A DNA stretch of 64,000 nt from Kitasatospora indigofera (GTDB lineage: Bacteria; Actinomycetota; Actinomycetes; Streptomycetales; Streptomycetaceae): NCBI RefSeq assembly GCF_014655955.1, contig NZ_BNBO01000003.1, positions 62,001 to 126,000 of the forward strand, read 5' to 3'. Below, in pieces: positions 38,973-48,443 of the stretch (its first letter is position 1; each line of letters opens with the position of its first letter). Position numbers and translations under genes: made by a program. Under the pieces are notes generated by a model. The model saw only the letters and a list, made by a program, of their open reading frames with translations. It searched no databases and was not told the origin of the DNA.

Positions 38973-38992
38973 CTTCGCGAGAAGTGCTGAAG

Positions 38993-39031
38993 AGGCCCAG
39001 CCAAGCGGTGAGTTACCGCGAAGCTGGGCCT
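38993..39031 (+). terminator. Terminator of the tRNA gene
   Basis: AGGCCCAGC pairs with GCTGGGCCT, enclosing an inner GCGGT/ACCGC stem, 20 nt after the tRNA. Confidence 0.7.
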
Positions 39032-39239
39032 TCGTCATGTTCGGGGGCAGTGCCGAAGGCCCGGGGCCACGGCTGTCCGGTGCGGTCGCCGTCGCTCCGA
39101 AGTGACCCGTCCGGCGCGCCTGTTCGCGCGGGCCATCGGCTCCCCCGGGCGGCGGGGCGGCGACGGCTGCATGGACAATGATCTTGAAGCGGGGCGGCGA
39201 GGCGCCGGCTCGCCCGAACGTATGTGGGGGGAAGCAGCG

Positions 39240-40049
39240 ATGAAGGCAGCACCGGGAAGAACGTCCGGGCGGGCCGGGCGGATGATCGGCCTGGGTCTCG
39301 TGGTGGCACTGGTCGGGGCGGGCGCGGTGGGTTGTTCCAGCGGTGCCGCCGCGGGCCCCGCCGCGGCGGGTACCCCGGGGCAGTCGAAGGCCGGCAAGGC
39401 GCCGGAGGTGTTCGGCGTCGCCGGGTACCGCGGGCTGGCCCCCGGCACGGCCAAGGAGGCGGCGCTGGCCGGTGGCGCGCTGGAGGCCGCGCCGGTGTCC
39501 ACGCTGGACGGGTGCGCGGACTTCTCCTACCGGGGCGGGCCGGCGCCCGACCCGGTCCGGATGGCCGCCGAGACCGCGGCCGAGGCCAGGCTCAAGGAAC
39601 TGGACGCGAAGGCCGACGCCGCCGGCGCGAAGGCGGACAGCGGCAGGGCCGGGCCCGGGGCGTCGGCCAAGGAGTTCGCCGACGACGCCGCACGCCAGGC
39701 CGAGGCCGCCAGGGCGGTGGCCGAGGCGACCCAGGCCGTGGTCGGGGTGGCGACGCTGCGCGAGGCACGGGACAAGGCCTTCGCGGCCGCCGGCGGCGCC
39801 TCGTTCGGCAAGGGCGGACTGCACGAGCTGGTCGCGCCGGCGGACGCCCGGACGGCCGAGGGGATCGGGGCCGGCTCCACCGTCGACGAGCTCAAGCAGG
39901 CCTACGCGGCCCGGGGCCTGGAGCTCACCGGTGACGGGCGCTACCGGATGCCGGCCGGCGGGCCGCAGGGCTGGGTGTACGAGTTCACCGTGGCGGCCGA
40001 CAAGGTCGGCGCGGTGGTGCTGGCCGACCGCGGGACGAAGTGCGTCTGA
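39240..40049 (+). CDS. Probable secreted lipoprotein, function unknown
   Basis: A 269-residue protein with a basic N-terminus, a hydrophobic signal segment (MIGLGLVVALVGAGAVGC) and a possible lipobox AVGC before a Ser/Ala/Gly-rich linker. The middle (about 115-185) is an Ala/Glu/Lys-rich helix likely to form a coiled coil. The N- and C-terminal parts look like two copies of one fold: GYRGLAPGTAKEAALAGG and GIGAGSTVDELKQAYAARG. ATG 39240 has GGGGGAAG upstream. I recognise no enzyme motif. Confidence 0.75.
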   Translation: MKAAPGRTSGRAGRMIGLGLVVALVGAGAVGCSSGAAAGPAAAGTPGQSKAGKAPEVFGVAGYRGLAPGTAKEAALAGGALEAAPVSTLDGCADFSYRGGPAPDPVRMAAETAAEARLKELDAKADAAGAKADSGRAGPGASAKEFADDAARQAEAARAVAEATQAVVGVATLREARDKAFAAAGGASFGKGGLHELVAPADARTAEGIGAGSTVDELKQAYAARGLELTGDGRYRMPAGGPQGWVYEFTVAADKVGAVVLADRGTKCV

Positions 40050-40109
40050 CGGCACGCCGGCTGCCGTGGGTGCCGGGGCGCGGCCGCCCCGGCACCGATC
40101 GGGCCCGGC

Positions 40110-40520
40110 TCAGGCCGTGGCGCTGCCGAGGACGCGCGTCGGCGTGATCCGGATGACCAGCCGGACCTGCTCCGCCGGCAGGTCGAGGTACTCCTGGCCG
40201 GCGCCCGGGCCCTCGTACTGCTCGGCCAGGGCCACGGCGAGCCGGCGCCCGGTGTCCTCGGCGACGGTCGCCGTCCCGCGCACCTCGGCGTAGACGTCCG
40301 GGTTGTCCCGGTCGTAGACGGTGAGGCTGACCCGCGGGTCGCGGCGCACGTTCTTCTCCTTGCGGCGCCCGGCGGCGGTGGAGACGACCGCCTCGTCGCC
40401 CTCCCGTCCGACCCAGACGACCGAGGTCTGCGGGGCGCCGTCCGGGTTGAGGGTGGCGAGCACGGCCGAGTGCGGTGCGTCGAGGAGCTTGCGCACGGCG
40501 TCGTTGAACAGGGATGTCAT
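40110..40520 (-). CDS. PPOX-class (pyridoxamine 5'-phosphate oxidase-like) FMN/F420-dependent protein
   Basis: A 136-residue split-barrel protein: AVLATLNPDGAPQTSVVWVG, VSTAAGRRKEKNVRRDPRVS, YAEVRGTATVAED. These fit the F420/FMN-binding PPOX family that reduces small substrates or acts as a biliverdin-like reductase. The substrate is unknown. ATG 40520 is chosen because a TAGGGT box lies 7 nt upstream and there is no ribosome binding site; an in-frame GTG lies two codons earlier. Confidence 0.88.
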   Translation of the reverse strand: MTSLFNDAVRKLLDAPHSAVLATLNPDGAPQTSVVWVGREGDEAVVSTAAGRRKEKNVRRDPRVSLTVYDRDNPDVYAEVRGTATVAEDTGRRLAVALAEQYEGPGAGQEYLDLPAEQVRLVIRITPTRVLGSATA

Positions 40521-40527
40521 GACCACG

Positions 40528-40533
40528 ACCCTA
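40528..40533 (-). promoter_or_regulatory. Putative -10 box of a leaderless promoter
   Basis: TAGGGT on the minus strand, 7 nt before ATG 40520. Confidence 0.45.
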
Positions 40534-40601
40534 GATCACGGCGCACCGGCCCGTCGGCCGGTTCGGCACAGCGGGCCGGGCTGCCCGGGCTCCGGGCCGG
40601 G

Positions 40602-41567
40602 TCAGCCCGCGGCCGCGACCGCCGTCGCGTAGAGGGCCGTGATGGTGTGGTCGAACAGGGCGCTGTACGAGGTGTCCGGGGTGTCCCCGCCCTCCTGGTA
40701 GCCGCCGATCAGCCCGATGACGGCGCCGGTGGCGGTGCTGATCCAGGGGCCGCCGCTGGTGCCGCCGGTGTACGCGGGGCAGTCGATGGCGCGCTGGTAG
40801 GTGTCCTCCTTGCTGGTGGCGTTGACGCAGGTGAGCGGGGTCTCGCCGGCGTTGGGGTAGCCGAAGAGGCTGACCTGGGCGGTGAAGCTCTCGCCGGTGC
40901 CGAGCGGGTGGGCGCCGACCACGTCCTCGATCTGCCGGCCCTGGTCGGCGGCGACCTCCAGGATCGCGAAGTCCTCGTCCTCGTCGCGGTGCTGGTCCCA
41001 GCCGGTGGTGGTGTGGACGGCGGTCACCTGCCAGCTCCCGTACGGCGCCGTGCCGTCCCGGTAGCCGGGGGCGAAGGTCACGTTGCCGGAGCTGCTGAGG
41101 CAGTGGGCCGCGGTGAGCAGCAGGTTCTTGGTGGGGCTGTGGACGACGCTGGCGGTGCAGAAGTGCCGCCCGGCCGCGACCGGGCCGTTGAAGAGGGCAC
41201 CGACCTTGGCGGATTCGGCGTCGGCCGGAGCATCCGTGGTGCTGCCCCGCTTGACGGCCGCGGTCGGCGTGGCCGCCGGGGCGGCCGCCGTGCTCGCGGT
41301 GCCGGCCGGAGCGGTCGCCTCGACGGCGGCCGGGTCCGGGTCCGGGGTGGCGGGCGCGGCCGCCGGGGCGAGGGCCGTCGACGGGTCGGCGGAGGCGGTG
41401 AGCGCACTGTCCGCCGGGGCGTCGGCGGTGGCGCGCGAGGTCAGGGTGTGGGCGCCGGCCAGGACGGCGGCCACCGCCAGCGCGGCGCAGGCGGTGGCCA
41501 GAGCCGGCCGCAGGATGCGCCGGCGCGGCGTTCGGCGGGCGTGCTGCCCGGCCCGGTGCTGTCCCAT
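40602..41567 (-). CDS. Secreted trypsin-like serine protease
   Basis: A 321-residue protein with an Arg-rich N-terminus and a membrane/signal segment (LATACAALAVAAVLAGAHTL), a low-complexity Ala/Pro/Thr linker of about 70 residues, then a chymotrypsin-fold domain. The triad is visible: His in LLLTAAHCLSS, Asp in DEDFAILEVA and Ser in YTGGTSGGPWIS. Cys pairs in FCTASVV/TAAHC and LTCVN/DCPAY suggest disulfides. ATG 41567 has GGAGTGGGG upstream. It is probably exported and either released or tethered. Confidence 0.9.
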   Translation of the reverse strand: MGQHRAGQHARRTPRRRILRPALATACAALAVAAVLAGAHTLTSRATADAPADSALTASADPSTALAPAAAPATPDPDPAAVEATAPAGTASTAAAPAATPTAAVKRGSTTDAPADAESAKVGALFNGPVAAGRHFCTASVVHSPTKNLLLTAAHCLSSSGNVTFAPGYRDGTAPYGSWQVTAVHTTTGWDQHRDEDEDFAILEVAADQGRQIEDVVGAHPLGTGESFTAQVSLFGYPNAGETPLTCVNATSKEDTYQRAIDCPAYTGGTSGGPWISTATGAVIGLIGGYQEGGDTPDTSYSALFDHTITALYATAVAAAG

Positions 41568-41711
41568 CCGGTGCCCCACTCCTGCCCCTGGTCCTGCGTC
41601 GGTTCGCTTACCGTCCGACTGTGCAGGGCCGAGCTGGGAGGGCCGTGATGCTGTGCTGGGAGTCCGATGAGAATCTCCCGGTGGCCGGGCCACCCGCGGC
41701 GGAGCCGCCGG

Positions 41712-42629
41712 TCAGCGGCCCTTCAGGGCGCCGGCGAGGCCCTCCGCGAGGTCGGACGCGGAGATGAAGTCGGTGTGGGTCCCGGCGCTCGTGCAGGCGT
41801 ACGCGCCGGCGACGGTACCGCTCACCACCGCCTCCTCGGCGGGCCGGCCGGCGAACCAGGCGTGCAGGAAACCGGTCACGAAGGCGTCCCCGGCGCCGTT
41901 GGTGTCGACCACCGGCGCGGCCGGCGGGAGGGCGGGGAAGTGACGGACCGGGGCGGGCTCGTCCCGCGTCAGCAGGTGGCAGCCGTCGGCGCCGTCGGTG
42001 GCGACGACCAGCCGGGCCCGGCCCTCGGCGAGGATCCGCCGCATGACCTCCTCGTGGCGGCCCCGGCAGCCCGCCACGGACAGGAAGACCAGGTCGGAGT
42101 TGACCGCGTAGTGCAGGTGGTGCGGGTTGTGGCCGTCCCAGTCGTGCAGGTCGGTGGAGCTGGTGAGGCCCAGCCGGCGGATGTCCTCGTACATGTCGCG
42201 GTTCGGGCCGGTGATGGAGAGGTGCACGTGCCGGGCCTGCCGGAGGTGCGGCAGGTAGAAGTCGGCGGGCAGGCGCAGGTCGGCGGGGTGGCGGCCGTCG
42301 TAGAAGGAGAAGCGCCGGCCGGCGGCGTCCACCAGGTTGACCGCGCGCGGCGTGCCGTACGGGGTGTGGAGGTGGCTGAACGGCAGGCCGCGGCGGGCGT
42401 ACTCGGCCAGGATCAGCTCGGCCTGCGGGTCGTCGCCGAGGAAGTCGACGAAGGCGGTGCGCAGTCCGAGGTGGTGGGCGCCGAGGGCCACGCCGTTGCC
42501 GGTGTGGGCGACGTAGTCGCGGATCGGCGGGGCGTACACCGAATCGCCGTCCGGGACCTCCAGCCGGTCGACCCTGACGATGGTGTCCACGCCGGTTCCG
42601 CCGACGACGAGCAGGTCGAACTCAGGCAC
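41712..42629 (-). CDS. PfkB-family carbohydrate/nucleoside kinase
   Basis: A 305-residue ribokinase-fold protein. The N-terminal FDLLVVGGTGVDTIVRVD and the ATP/anion-hole signature VVDTNGAGDAFVTGFLHA with the catalytic Asp are clear; HTGNGVALGAHHLG replaces the usual substrate-binding G-G-x-x-x-N. The substrate cannot be told from sequence. The GTG start at 42629 has AAGGGCC about 9 nt upstream; a longer frame begins at 42674. Confidence 0.88.
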   Translation of the reverse strand: MPEFDLLVVGGTGVDTIVRVDRLEVPDGDSVYAPPIRDYVAHTGNGVALGAHHLGLRTAFVDFLGDDPQAELILAEYARRGLPFSHLHTPYGTPRAVNLVDAAGRRFSFYDGRHPADLRLPADFYLPHLRQARHVHLSITGPNRDMYEDIRRLGLTSSTDLHDWDGHNPHHLHYAVNSDLVFLSVAGCRGRHEEVMRRILAEGRARLVVATDGADGCHLLTRDEPAPVRHFPALPPAAPVVDTNGAGDAFVTGFLHAWFAGRPAEEAVVSGTVAGAYACTSAGTHTDFISASDLAEGLAGALKGR

Positions 42630-42788
42630 GGTGGTGGCCCTTTCGGCTGTTGGCTGGGTGCTCCGCCGGAGCACGCGGCAGATCCGCAGCAGGAGTCAAG
42701 CAGCCGGGCGAGGCGCATGCAATATCTTTCTGCAACTTTCAAGCGGTGTCCTGCGGGCGGCCCGGGCCGGCGCCCGCGGGCACCGAAC

Positions 42789-42814
42789 GGGCCCGGGGCT
42801 CGCGCCCCGGGCCC
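42789..42814 (-). terminator. Terminator after the MFS gene
   Basis: A perfect 10-bp stem GGGCCCGGGG/CCCCGGGCCC with a 6-nt loop, 27 nt after the stop codon. Confidence 0.7.
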
Positions 42815-42841
42815 GCAGGCCTCGGCCGGTCGGTCCGGATC

Positions 42842-44503
42842 TCAGGATTCCGATCTGAGCGGGTCGGGGTTCAGGGTGTCGGGCCGTCGGGAGCCCGCCG
42901 CCGGGGAGTCGGCCGCCGGCGCGTCCGCGCGCGACCGGGCCGCCTCCGGGTTCGCCGCCCGGGCGACGTGCGGGTCCGGCTGCGACTGCCGGCCGGCCGC
43001 CGCGGCGGCGTCCGCCTCGGCAGGAGGCCCGGCGGGGGCGCCGCCGGTGGCCTCGCCCGGCGCCGGCCGGTGGTTGATCATCAGGAACGCGATCAGGGCG
43101 GCCGCCAGCAGGATGACCATCGCGACCGTGGTGGCCACCGCGTAGCCGTGCACCGCGCCCTGGGCCTGGACCAGCGGGTCGCCGGCGGCGCGGGAGGCGA
43201 GGTAGGTCGCCGTGACGCTCGCCGCGATGGTGTTCAGCAGCGCCGTGCCGAAGGAGCCGCCCACCTGCTGGGCGGAGTTGATGGTCGCCGCCGCCGCGCC
43301 CGTCTCGCGGGGTGCGACGTTCAGGGTGGCCAGGCTCATCGAGGGCATGAACACCATGCCCATGCCGAAGCCGAGCAACAGCTCGCCCGGCAGCACGGTG
43401 GCCACGTAGGCGCTGGTGACGGTGATCTGGGTCAGCACGGCCAGGCCGCCGGCGGCCAGCAGCAGGCCGGTGGCGATCAGGTTGCGCGACGGCACCCTGG
43501 TCATCAGCCGCGCGGCGATGCCGGTCGAGCTGAGCACGATCGCCCCGGTCATCGGCAGGAACGCGACGCCGGTCATCACCGGCGAGTACCCCTTGATGAC
43601 CTGGAGGTAGTAGGTGAGGAACAGGAACACGCCGAACATGCCGATCATGGCCAGGCCCACCGACAGGGCCCCGCCGCCACGGTTGCGCTCGGCGACGATG
43701 TGCAGCGGCAGCAGTGCGTGCGGGTTGCGCTTCTCCACCAGCACGAAGACCAGCAGCATCAGGACGCCCAGGCACAGCGAGCCGAGCACCAGCCAGTCGC
43801 CCCAGCCGCGGTTCACGGCCTCGGAGGTGCCGTACACGATGGCGAGCAGACCGCCGCAGCCCAGGAAGGCGCCCGGCAGGTCCAGCTTCACCCGGCGGCC
43901 CTTGGCGATGTGGTCGGGGACGAGGAGGTAGAACGCGGCGATCGCGGTGACGATGGCGATCGGGGTGTTGACGAACAGGCACCAGCGCCAGTTCAGGTAC
44001 TCGGTCAGCAGACCGCCGGAGATCAGGCCGATCGCCGCGCCGCCGCCGGCGATGGCACCGAAGATGCCGAAGGCCGTGCTGCGTTCCTTGGGATCGGAGA
44101 AGGTGGTCGAGAGCAGGCCCAGCGCGGACGGCGCGAGCAGTGCTCCGAAGGCGCCCTGGAGGGCGCGGGCCGCGAACAGCATGGTGGGTCCGGTGGCGCC
44201 GCCGCCGAGCGCGGAGGCCGCCGCGAAGCCCAGCAGGCCGATCACGAAGACCCGTTTTCGGCCGAAGAGGTCGCCGAGCCGGCCGCCGAGCAGCAGGAGC
44301 CCGCCGAAGGCCAGGGTGTAGGCCGTGATGACCCACTGGCGGTCCGCGTCGCTGATGCCGAGGTCGGCCTGGGCCGACGGGAGCGCGATGTTCACGATGG
44401 TGATGTCGAGGACGATCATCAGCTGGGCGACGGCTATCACGGCCAGCGCCCACCAGCGGCGGGAGTCCGCCGTACGACCGCCGGGGGGAGGTTGCGAAGA
44501 CAC
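42842..44503 (-). CDS. MFS drug exporter, DHA2 (14-helix) family
   Basis: A 553-residue proton-driven exporter of the EmrB/QacA type with 14 predicted membrane helices. Motif A-like GGRLGDLFGRKRVF follows helix 2, motif D1-like MIVLDITIVNIALPSAQADL lies in helix 1, and motif C-like regions are present. The 60-residue C-terminal tail is Ala/Pro/Arg-rich. GTG 44503 has GGAAGG 8 nt upstream. The TetR gene 2 kb away could regulate it, but the DUF885 gene lies between. Confidence 0.92.
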   Translation of the reverse strand: MSSQPPPGGRTADSRRWWALAVIAVAQLMIVLDITIVNIALPSAQADLGISDADRQWVITAYTLAFGGLLLLGGRLGDLFGRKRVFVIGLLGFAAASALGGGATGPTMLFAARALQGAFGALLAPSALGLLSTTFSDPKERSTAFGIFGAIAGGGAAIGLISGGLLTEYLNWRWCLFVNTPIAIVTAIAAFYLLVPDHIAKGRRVKLDLPGAFLGCGGLLAIVYGTSEAVNRGWGDWLVLGSLCLGVLMLLVFVLVEKRNPHALLPLHIVAERNRGGGALSVGLAMIGMFGVFLFLTYYLQVIKGYSPVMTGVAFLPMTGAIVLSSTGIAARLMTRVPSRNLIATGLLLAAGGLAVLTQITVTSAYVATVLPGELLLGFGMGMVFMPSMSLATLNVAPRETGAAAATINSAQQVGGSFGTALLNTIAASVTATYLASRAAGDPLVQAQGAVHGYAVATTVAMVILLAAALIAFLMINHRPAPGEATGGAPAGPPAEADAAAAAGRQSQPDPHVARAANPEAARSRADAPAADSPAAGSRRPDTLNPDPLRSES

Positions 44504-44742
44504 TGGGAGAGCCTTCCGGAGGGTTCGGAGAGGACACGCAGTCGTCTTCCAGGCAAACTCTCGGACGGCCGATTGGCAAGGAAAAATGTGACCAAATGTT
44601 CCGAAATGGGACTTAAGGCCCAGCTCGGCTAAACCACCTCCGTCTCCGGGACCGGTCACCGGCCCGGTCCCGGGACCGGCCCCGGGACCAGGGACGTACG
44701 ACCAGCGGCCTGCCCGGCCCCCGGCAGGAGCCCTGCCCGGCC

Positions 44743-44773
44743 CCGGTGGGAGCCCGGCCCGGGCTCCCACCGG
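44743..44773 (-). terminator. Terminator after the DUF885 gene
   Basis: A 13-bp perfect stem CCGGTGGGAGCCC/GGGCTCCCACCGG with a 5-nt loop, 14 nt after the stop codon. It is one of the strongest hairpins in the window. Confidence 0.8.
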
Positions 44774-44787
44774 CCGCGCGGCCCCGC

Positions 44788-46500
44788 CTACAGGGCGGTG
44801 AGTTCGGCCACCAGGTCGTCCAGGCCGAGCGAGCCCTGCGAGAGCGCCGCCATGTGCCAGGCCTTGAGGTCGAAGGCCTCGCCGCGGGCCTCGTGCGCCG
44901 CCTTGGCCGCCTCCCGCCCGCGCAGCCAGGCCCGCTCGCCGAGCTTGTAGCCGATCGCCTGGCCGGGCAGGCCCAGGTAACGGACCAGCTCGCTGTCCAG
45001 GAACTCCGCCGGCAGCCCGCAGTACTGCCCGAAGAACTCCCGGGCGTCGTCCGGCAGCACCGGCTCGCCCGGCTTGTACGGCGAGTCGGCGGGGAAGTCG
45101 AGGCCGACGTGCATGCCGATGTCGACGATCACCCGCAGCGCCCGCATCATCTGGGCGTTGAGGTAGCCCAGCCGGTGGCCCGGGTCGGTCAGGTAGCCGA
45201 GCTCGTCCATCAGGCGCTCGGCGTACAGCGCCCAGCCCTCCAGGTTGGCGCTCACCCCGCCCAGGCTGACCTGGTAGGTCGAGAGCCGGTCGGCGACGTA
45301 GTTCCACTGCGCGAGCTGCAGGTGGTGGCCCGGCACGCCCTCGTGGTACCAGGTGGAGACCAGGTCCCAGACCGGGAAGGCCTCCCGGCCCAGCGTCGGC
45401 AGCCAGGTCCGGCCCGGCCGGGTGAAGTCCAGCGACGGCGCGGTGTAGTACGGCGCGGCGGCGCTGCCGGCCGGGGCCAGCCGGGACTCGACCCGGGTGA
45501 CCGGCTCGGCCAGGTCGAAGTGGGTGCCCTGGAGGTCGGCGATCGCCTGGTCCATCAGCCCCTGGAGGTACTCGCGGGCCGCCTCCTCGCCCTTGATCGA
45601 CGGGCCGTCGGTCTCCAGCCACTTCATCGCCTGCATCGGCGTCGAACCGGGCCGCACCTTCTCCGCCTCGGCCCGCATCTGGGCCGCCAGCTCGTGGAAC
45701 TGCTGCCACGCCCAGCCGTACGCCTCGTCCAGGTCGAGGTCGGAGCCGGTCCAGTAGCGGACCCAGCGGGCGTACCGCTCCCGGCCGACGGTGTCCGGCG
45801 CCGCGGCCGCGGCCGGGCCGTAGACGTCGCGCAGCCAGTCGCGCAGCGTGGCCAGCGCGTCGGCCGCCGCCACCGCGATCCCGGTCAGGGTGGCCCGCTG
45901 CTCCTCCGGGGCCGCCTGCACGAACTCGCCGAACCAGCCGCCGGGGGTCGCCGGGTCCAGCCACTCGCCGAACTGGCCGACCACCGTGGTGACCTGGCGC
46001 GGGCCCGAGAGGAGACCGCGCGCGACGCCCTCCTCCAGGGTCTCCCGGTACTGGGCGAGCGCCACCGGCACCCGGGCCAGCCGGCGGCCGACCAGCTCCC
46101 AGTCCTCCGCGGTGGCGGTGGCCATCAGCGTGAAGACCTCCCGCACGTTGTGCACGGGCGAGCCGAGGTTGCGCACCGCCCGCAGGTTCTCGCCCGCCTC
46201 GTGGACGGCCAGTTCGGCCGTCAGCCGCTCGCGCAGCAGCCGGGCGCAGCGGCGCTCGGCCTCGTCCTGGGAGGCGCCGGCGGCCTCCGCGGCGTCGAGC
46301 CGGGCGAGGGTGCGGCGGCCGAGTTCGGCGATCTCGCGGTCGCCGGCCGGGGAGAGGTCCGGCAGCCTGTCGTCGTCGGGGTTGAGGCCGAGATAGACCG
46401 CGGTCAGCGGGTCGAGCTCGGCGAGGGCCTGGACATAGGAGTCCGCGATGCGGCGGGGGGTGGTGCCGCCTTCGTGAGAGTTGATCAGTTCTTCAACCAT
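44788..46500 (-). CDS. DUF885-family protein, probable metallopeptidase-like
   Basis: A 570-residue mostly helical cytosolic protein. The family motif WYHEGVPGHHLQLAQW holds an HE-x3-GHH pattern resembling the HExxH zinc site of M3-like peptidases, and LEGWALYAERLMDELGYL carries the downstream Glu. DUF885 members are predicted, and a few shown, to be carboxypeptidase-like enzymes; activity here is inference. ATG 46500 chosen; the frame continues to 46578. It is divergent from the TetR gene across a 162-bp gap. Confidence 0.85.
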   Translation of the reverse strand: MVEELINSHEGGTTPRRIADSYVQALAELDPLTAVYLGLNPDDDRLPDLSPAGDREIAELGRRTLARLDAAEAAGASQDEAERRCARLLRERLTAELAVHEAGENLRAVRNLGSPVHNVREVFTLMATATAEDWELVGRRLARVPVALAQYRETLEEGVARGLLSGPRQVTTVVGQFGEWLDPATPGGWFGEFVQAAPEEQRATLTGIAVAAADALATLRDWLRDVYGPAAAAAPDTVGRERYARWVRYWTGSDLDLDEAYGWAWQQFHELAAQMRAEAEKVRPGSTPMQAMKWLETDGPSIKGEEAAREYLQGLMDQAIADLQGTHFDLAEPVTRVESRLAPAGSAAAPYYTAPSLDFTRPGRTWLPTLGREAFPVWDLVSTWYHEGVPGHHLQLAQWNYVADRLSTYQVSLGGVSANLEGWALYAERLMDELGYLTDPGHRLGYLNAQMMRALRVIVDIGMHVGLDFPADSPYKPGEPVLPDDAREFFGQYCGLPAEFLDSELVRYLGLPGQAIGYKLGERAWLRGREAAKAAHEARGEAFDLKAWHMAALSQGSLGLDDLVAELTAL

Positions 46501-46649
46501 CTGGACATCCTGTCGCAGCCGGGGCCGAATGCAACCCTCTTCGGGCATCGTCCGGCGCCCCGGGGCCCAACTCGGCACGGGCAGCGGCCGTGCGTGCCGG
46601 ATGCCGGAACCGGGCCCTCCGCACCGGGTCGGATCGGACGGTCCGCCAC

Positions 46650-46655
46650 TACGCT
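46650..46655 (+). promoter_or_regulatory. Putative -10 box of a leaderless tetR promoter
   Basis: TACGCT, 7 nt before ATG 46663, with no ribosome binding site in between. Confidence 0.45.
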
Positions 46656-46662
46656 GGCGGCC

Positions 46663-47445
46663 ATGGAAGCCAGCTCAGCGCCCGACCCGTCCTCCGCCGA
46701 GGCCCGCCCCCGGCGCGCCGGCTACCGGCGGCTGCCGGTGCAGCAGCGCCGCGAGCAACTCATCGCCGTCGCCCTGGAGCTGTTCGCCTCCCGGCCGCCC
46801 GAGGAGGTCACCCTCGACGACGTCGCCGAGGCCGCCGGCGCCTCGCGCCCGCTGGTGTACCGCTACTTCGCGGGCGGCAAGCAGCAGTTGTACGAGGCGG
46901 CGCTGCGCAGTGCGGCGGAGGAGCTGAGCAGCCGGTTCAAGGTGCCGAAGGAGGGCACCCCGACCGAGCAGCTGGCCACCGTGCTGGACCACTACTTCGA
47001 CTTCGTCGCCGAGCACCACGCCGGCTACGGGGCGCTGCTGCGCGGCGGGTCGGTGGTGGAGACGGCGCGGACCTCGGCGATCGTGGACGAAGTCCGGCGG
47101 ACGGCGCTGCGCCGGACGCTGCGGCATCTCGGCGTGCGCCAGGCCGGCCCGCGGGTGACGATGCTGGTCCGGTCCTGGATCTCGGTGGTCGAGGGTGCTT
47201 CGCTGACCTGGCTGGACGAGGGGCGGCAGATCCCGCCGGCGGAACTGCGCGACTGGCTGGTGGACCAGTTCGTCGCGATGAGCGCGGCCTCGGCGCTGCA
47301 CGACCCGCAGACCGCGCAGGTGCTGGACGGGCTGCTGGCGCTGGAGCGGCCGGACGGGCCGGCGGCGGCGCTGGCGGGGCATCTGGGGGCCCTGCTGACG
47401 GCGCGGAGCGGGGTGGCGGAGCAGGCCGGGACGGCGTCGGGCTGA
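46663..47445 (+). CDS. TetR-family transcriptional regulator
   Basis: A 260-residue regulator. The N-terminal HTH domain (about 28-75) reads RREQLIAVALELFASRPPEE, VTLDDVAEAAGASRPLVYRY, followed by a ligand-binding helical domain with a TetR_C-type YGALLRGGSVVETA region. A 25-residue basic extension precedes the HTH. The ligand and operator are unknown; the divergent DUF885 gene is the closest target candidate. Convergent with the FAH-family gene. Confidence 0.92.
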   Translation: MEASSAPDPSSAEARPRRAGYRRLPVQQRREQLIAVALELFASRPPEEVTLDDVAEAAGASRPLVYRYFAGGKQQLYEAALRSAAEELSSRFKVPKEGTPTEQLATVLDHYFDFVAEHHAGYGALLRGGSVVETARTSAIVDEVRRTALRRTLRHLGVRQAGPRVTMLVRSWISVVEGASLTWLDEGRQIPPAELRDWLVDQFVAMSAASALHDPQTAQVLDGLLALERPDGPAAALAGHLGALLTARSGVAEQAGTASG

Positions 47446-47543
47446 GGCCTCGGGCCGAGCCGGCGGGCGGCGGTCCGGCGCAACGGCGCAACGGCGCAAC
47501 GGCGAGGATGGTGGACCCGCATGAGGCGGCCGGCGGAGGGTGG

Positions 47544-47570
47544 CCCCGACCCCCGTGCCCGGGGTCGGGG
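47544..47570. terminator. Bidirectional terminator between tetR and the FAH-family gene
   Basis: A 10-bp stem CCCCGACCCC/GGGGTCGGGG with a 7-nt loop between two converging genes. Just before it (from about 47477) an 8-bp unit CGGCGCAA is repeated three times. Confidence 0.65.
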
Positions 47571-47591
47571 TCGCGGTCACGGGCCCGGCGG

Positions 47592-48443
47592 TCAGGCCTT
47601 GCCGAGCACCTGCCGCTGGCGGCCCAGGCCGTCGATCTCGATCTCGACCACGTCGCCGGGCTGCAGGAACGGCGTCCCCGGGTGCCCGAGCGTGACGCCG
47701 GCCGGGGTGCCGGTGACGATCACGTCGCCGGGCTCCAGCACCATGAAGTGGGTGAGGTAGCGGACGATCTCCAGCACCGGGAAGATCATCTCGGCGGTGG
47801 AGCCGTTCTGCCGCAGGTCGCCGTTGACCCAGGTCCGCACCGGCAGCCGCTGCGGGTCCTCCACCTCGTCGGCGGTCACCAGCCAGGGCCCGAGCGGCGT
47901 GAAGGTCTCCGCCGACTTGCCCTTGTCCCACTGCCCGCCGCGCTCGAACTGGAAGGCCCGCTCGGTGACGTCGTTGGCCACCGTGTAGCCGGCGATGACC
48001 GCCGCCGCGTCCCGGTGGGTCTCCAGGTAGCGACCGGTCCGGCCGATCACGATGGCCAGTTCGGCCTCGTAGTCGGTCTTCTCGCTGCCACGCGGCACCA
48101 GCACCTCGTCGTAGGCGCCGACCACGGTGTTGGCCGGCTTGAGGAACACCACCGGCTCGGTGGGGATCTGCGCCCCCGCCTCGGCGGCGTGGTCGCGGTA
48201 GTTCAGGCCGATGCCGACGACCTTGCCCGGGCGCGCCAGCGGCGCCCCGACCCGCTGGCCGGCGATGTCGGTCACCGGCAGCGCGCCGCCGGCCACCGCC
48301 CGGGCCAGCTCGGCCGGGTCCAGCCCGGCGAGGAAGGCGCCGTCGATGTCGGGCGTCCGGCCCGAGAGGTCGTACGCGGTGCCGTCCTGGCCCAGTACGA
48401 CCGGGCGCTCAGCGCCGGGGAGGCCGACACGGAGGAGCTTCAT
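47592..48443 (-). CDS. Fumarylacetoacetate hydrolase-family protein
   Basis: A 283-residue FAH-fold enzyme. Metal ligands lie in the segment TDYEAELAIVIGRTGRYLE and earlier GIGLNYRDHAAEAG; ERAFQFERGGQWDKGKSAET and VIVTGTPAGVTLG are family hallmarks. Members cleave or hydrate 2-oxo acids from aromatic degradation, or act as oxaloacetate decarboxylase/acylpyruvase; the substrate here is open. ATG 48443 is preceded by GGTGGTGA. The 270-bp upstream gap has an AT-rich patch around 48505-48580. Confidence 0.92.
   Translation of the reverse strand: MKLLRVGLPGAERPVVLGQDGTAYDLSGRTPDIDGAFLAGLDPAELARAVAGGALPVTDIAGQRVGAPLARPGKVVGIGLNYRDHAAEAGAQIPTEPVVFLKPANTVVGAYDEVLVPRGSEKTDYEAELAIVIGRTGRYLETHRDAAAVIAGYTVANDVTERAFQFERGGQWDKGKSAETFTPLGPWLVTADEVEDPQRLPVRTWVNGDLRQNGSTAEMIFPVLEIVRYLTHFMVLEPGDVIVTGTPAGVTLGHPGTPFLQPGDVVEIEIDGLGRQRQVLGKA

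Noticed and set aside
44588..44606. Operator-like sequence CCAAATGTTCCGAAATGG before the MFS gene
   Set aside because: Only the outer bases are symmetric; the inverted repeat breaks at several positions, so I do not call a regulator site.
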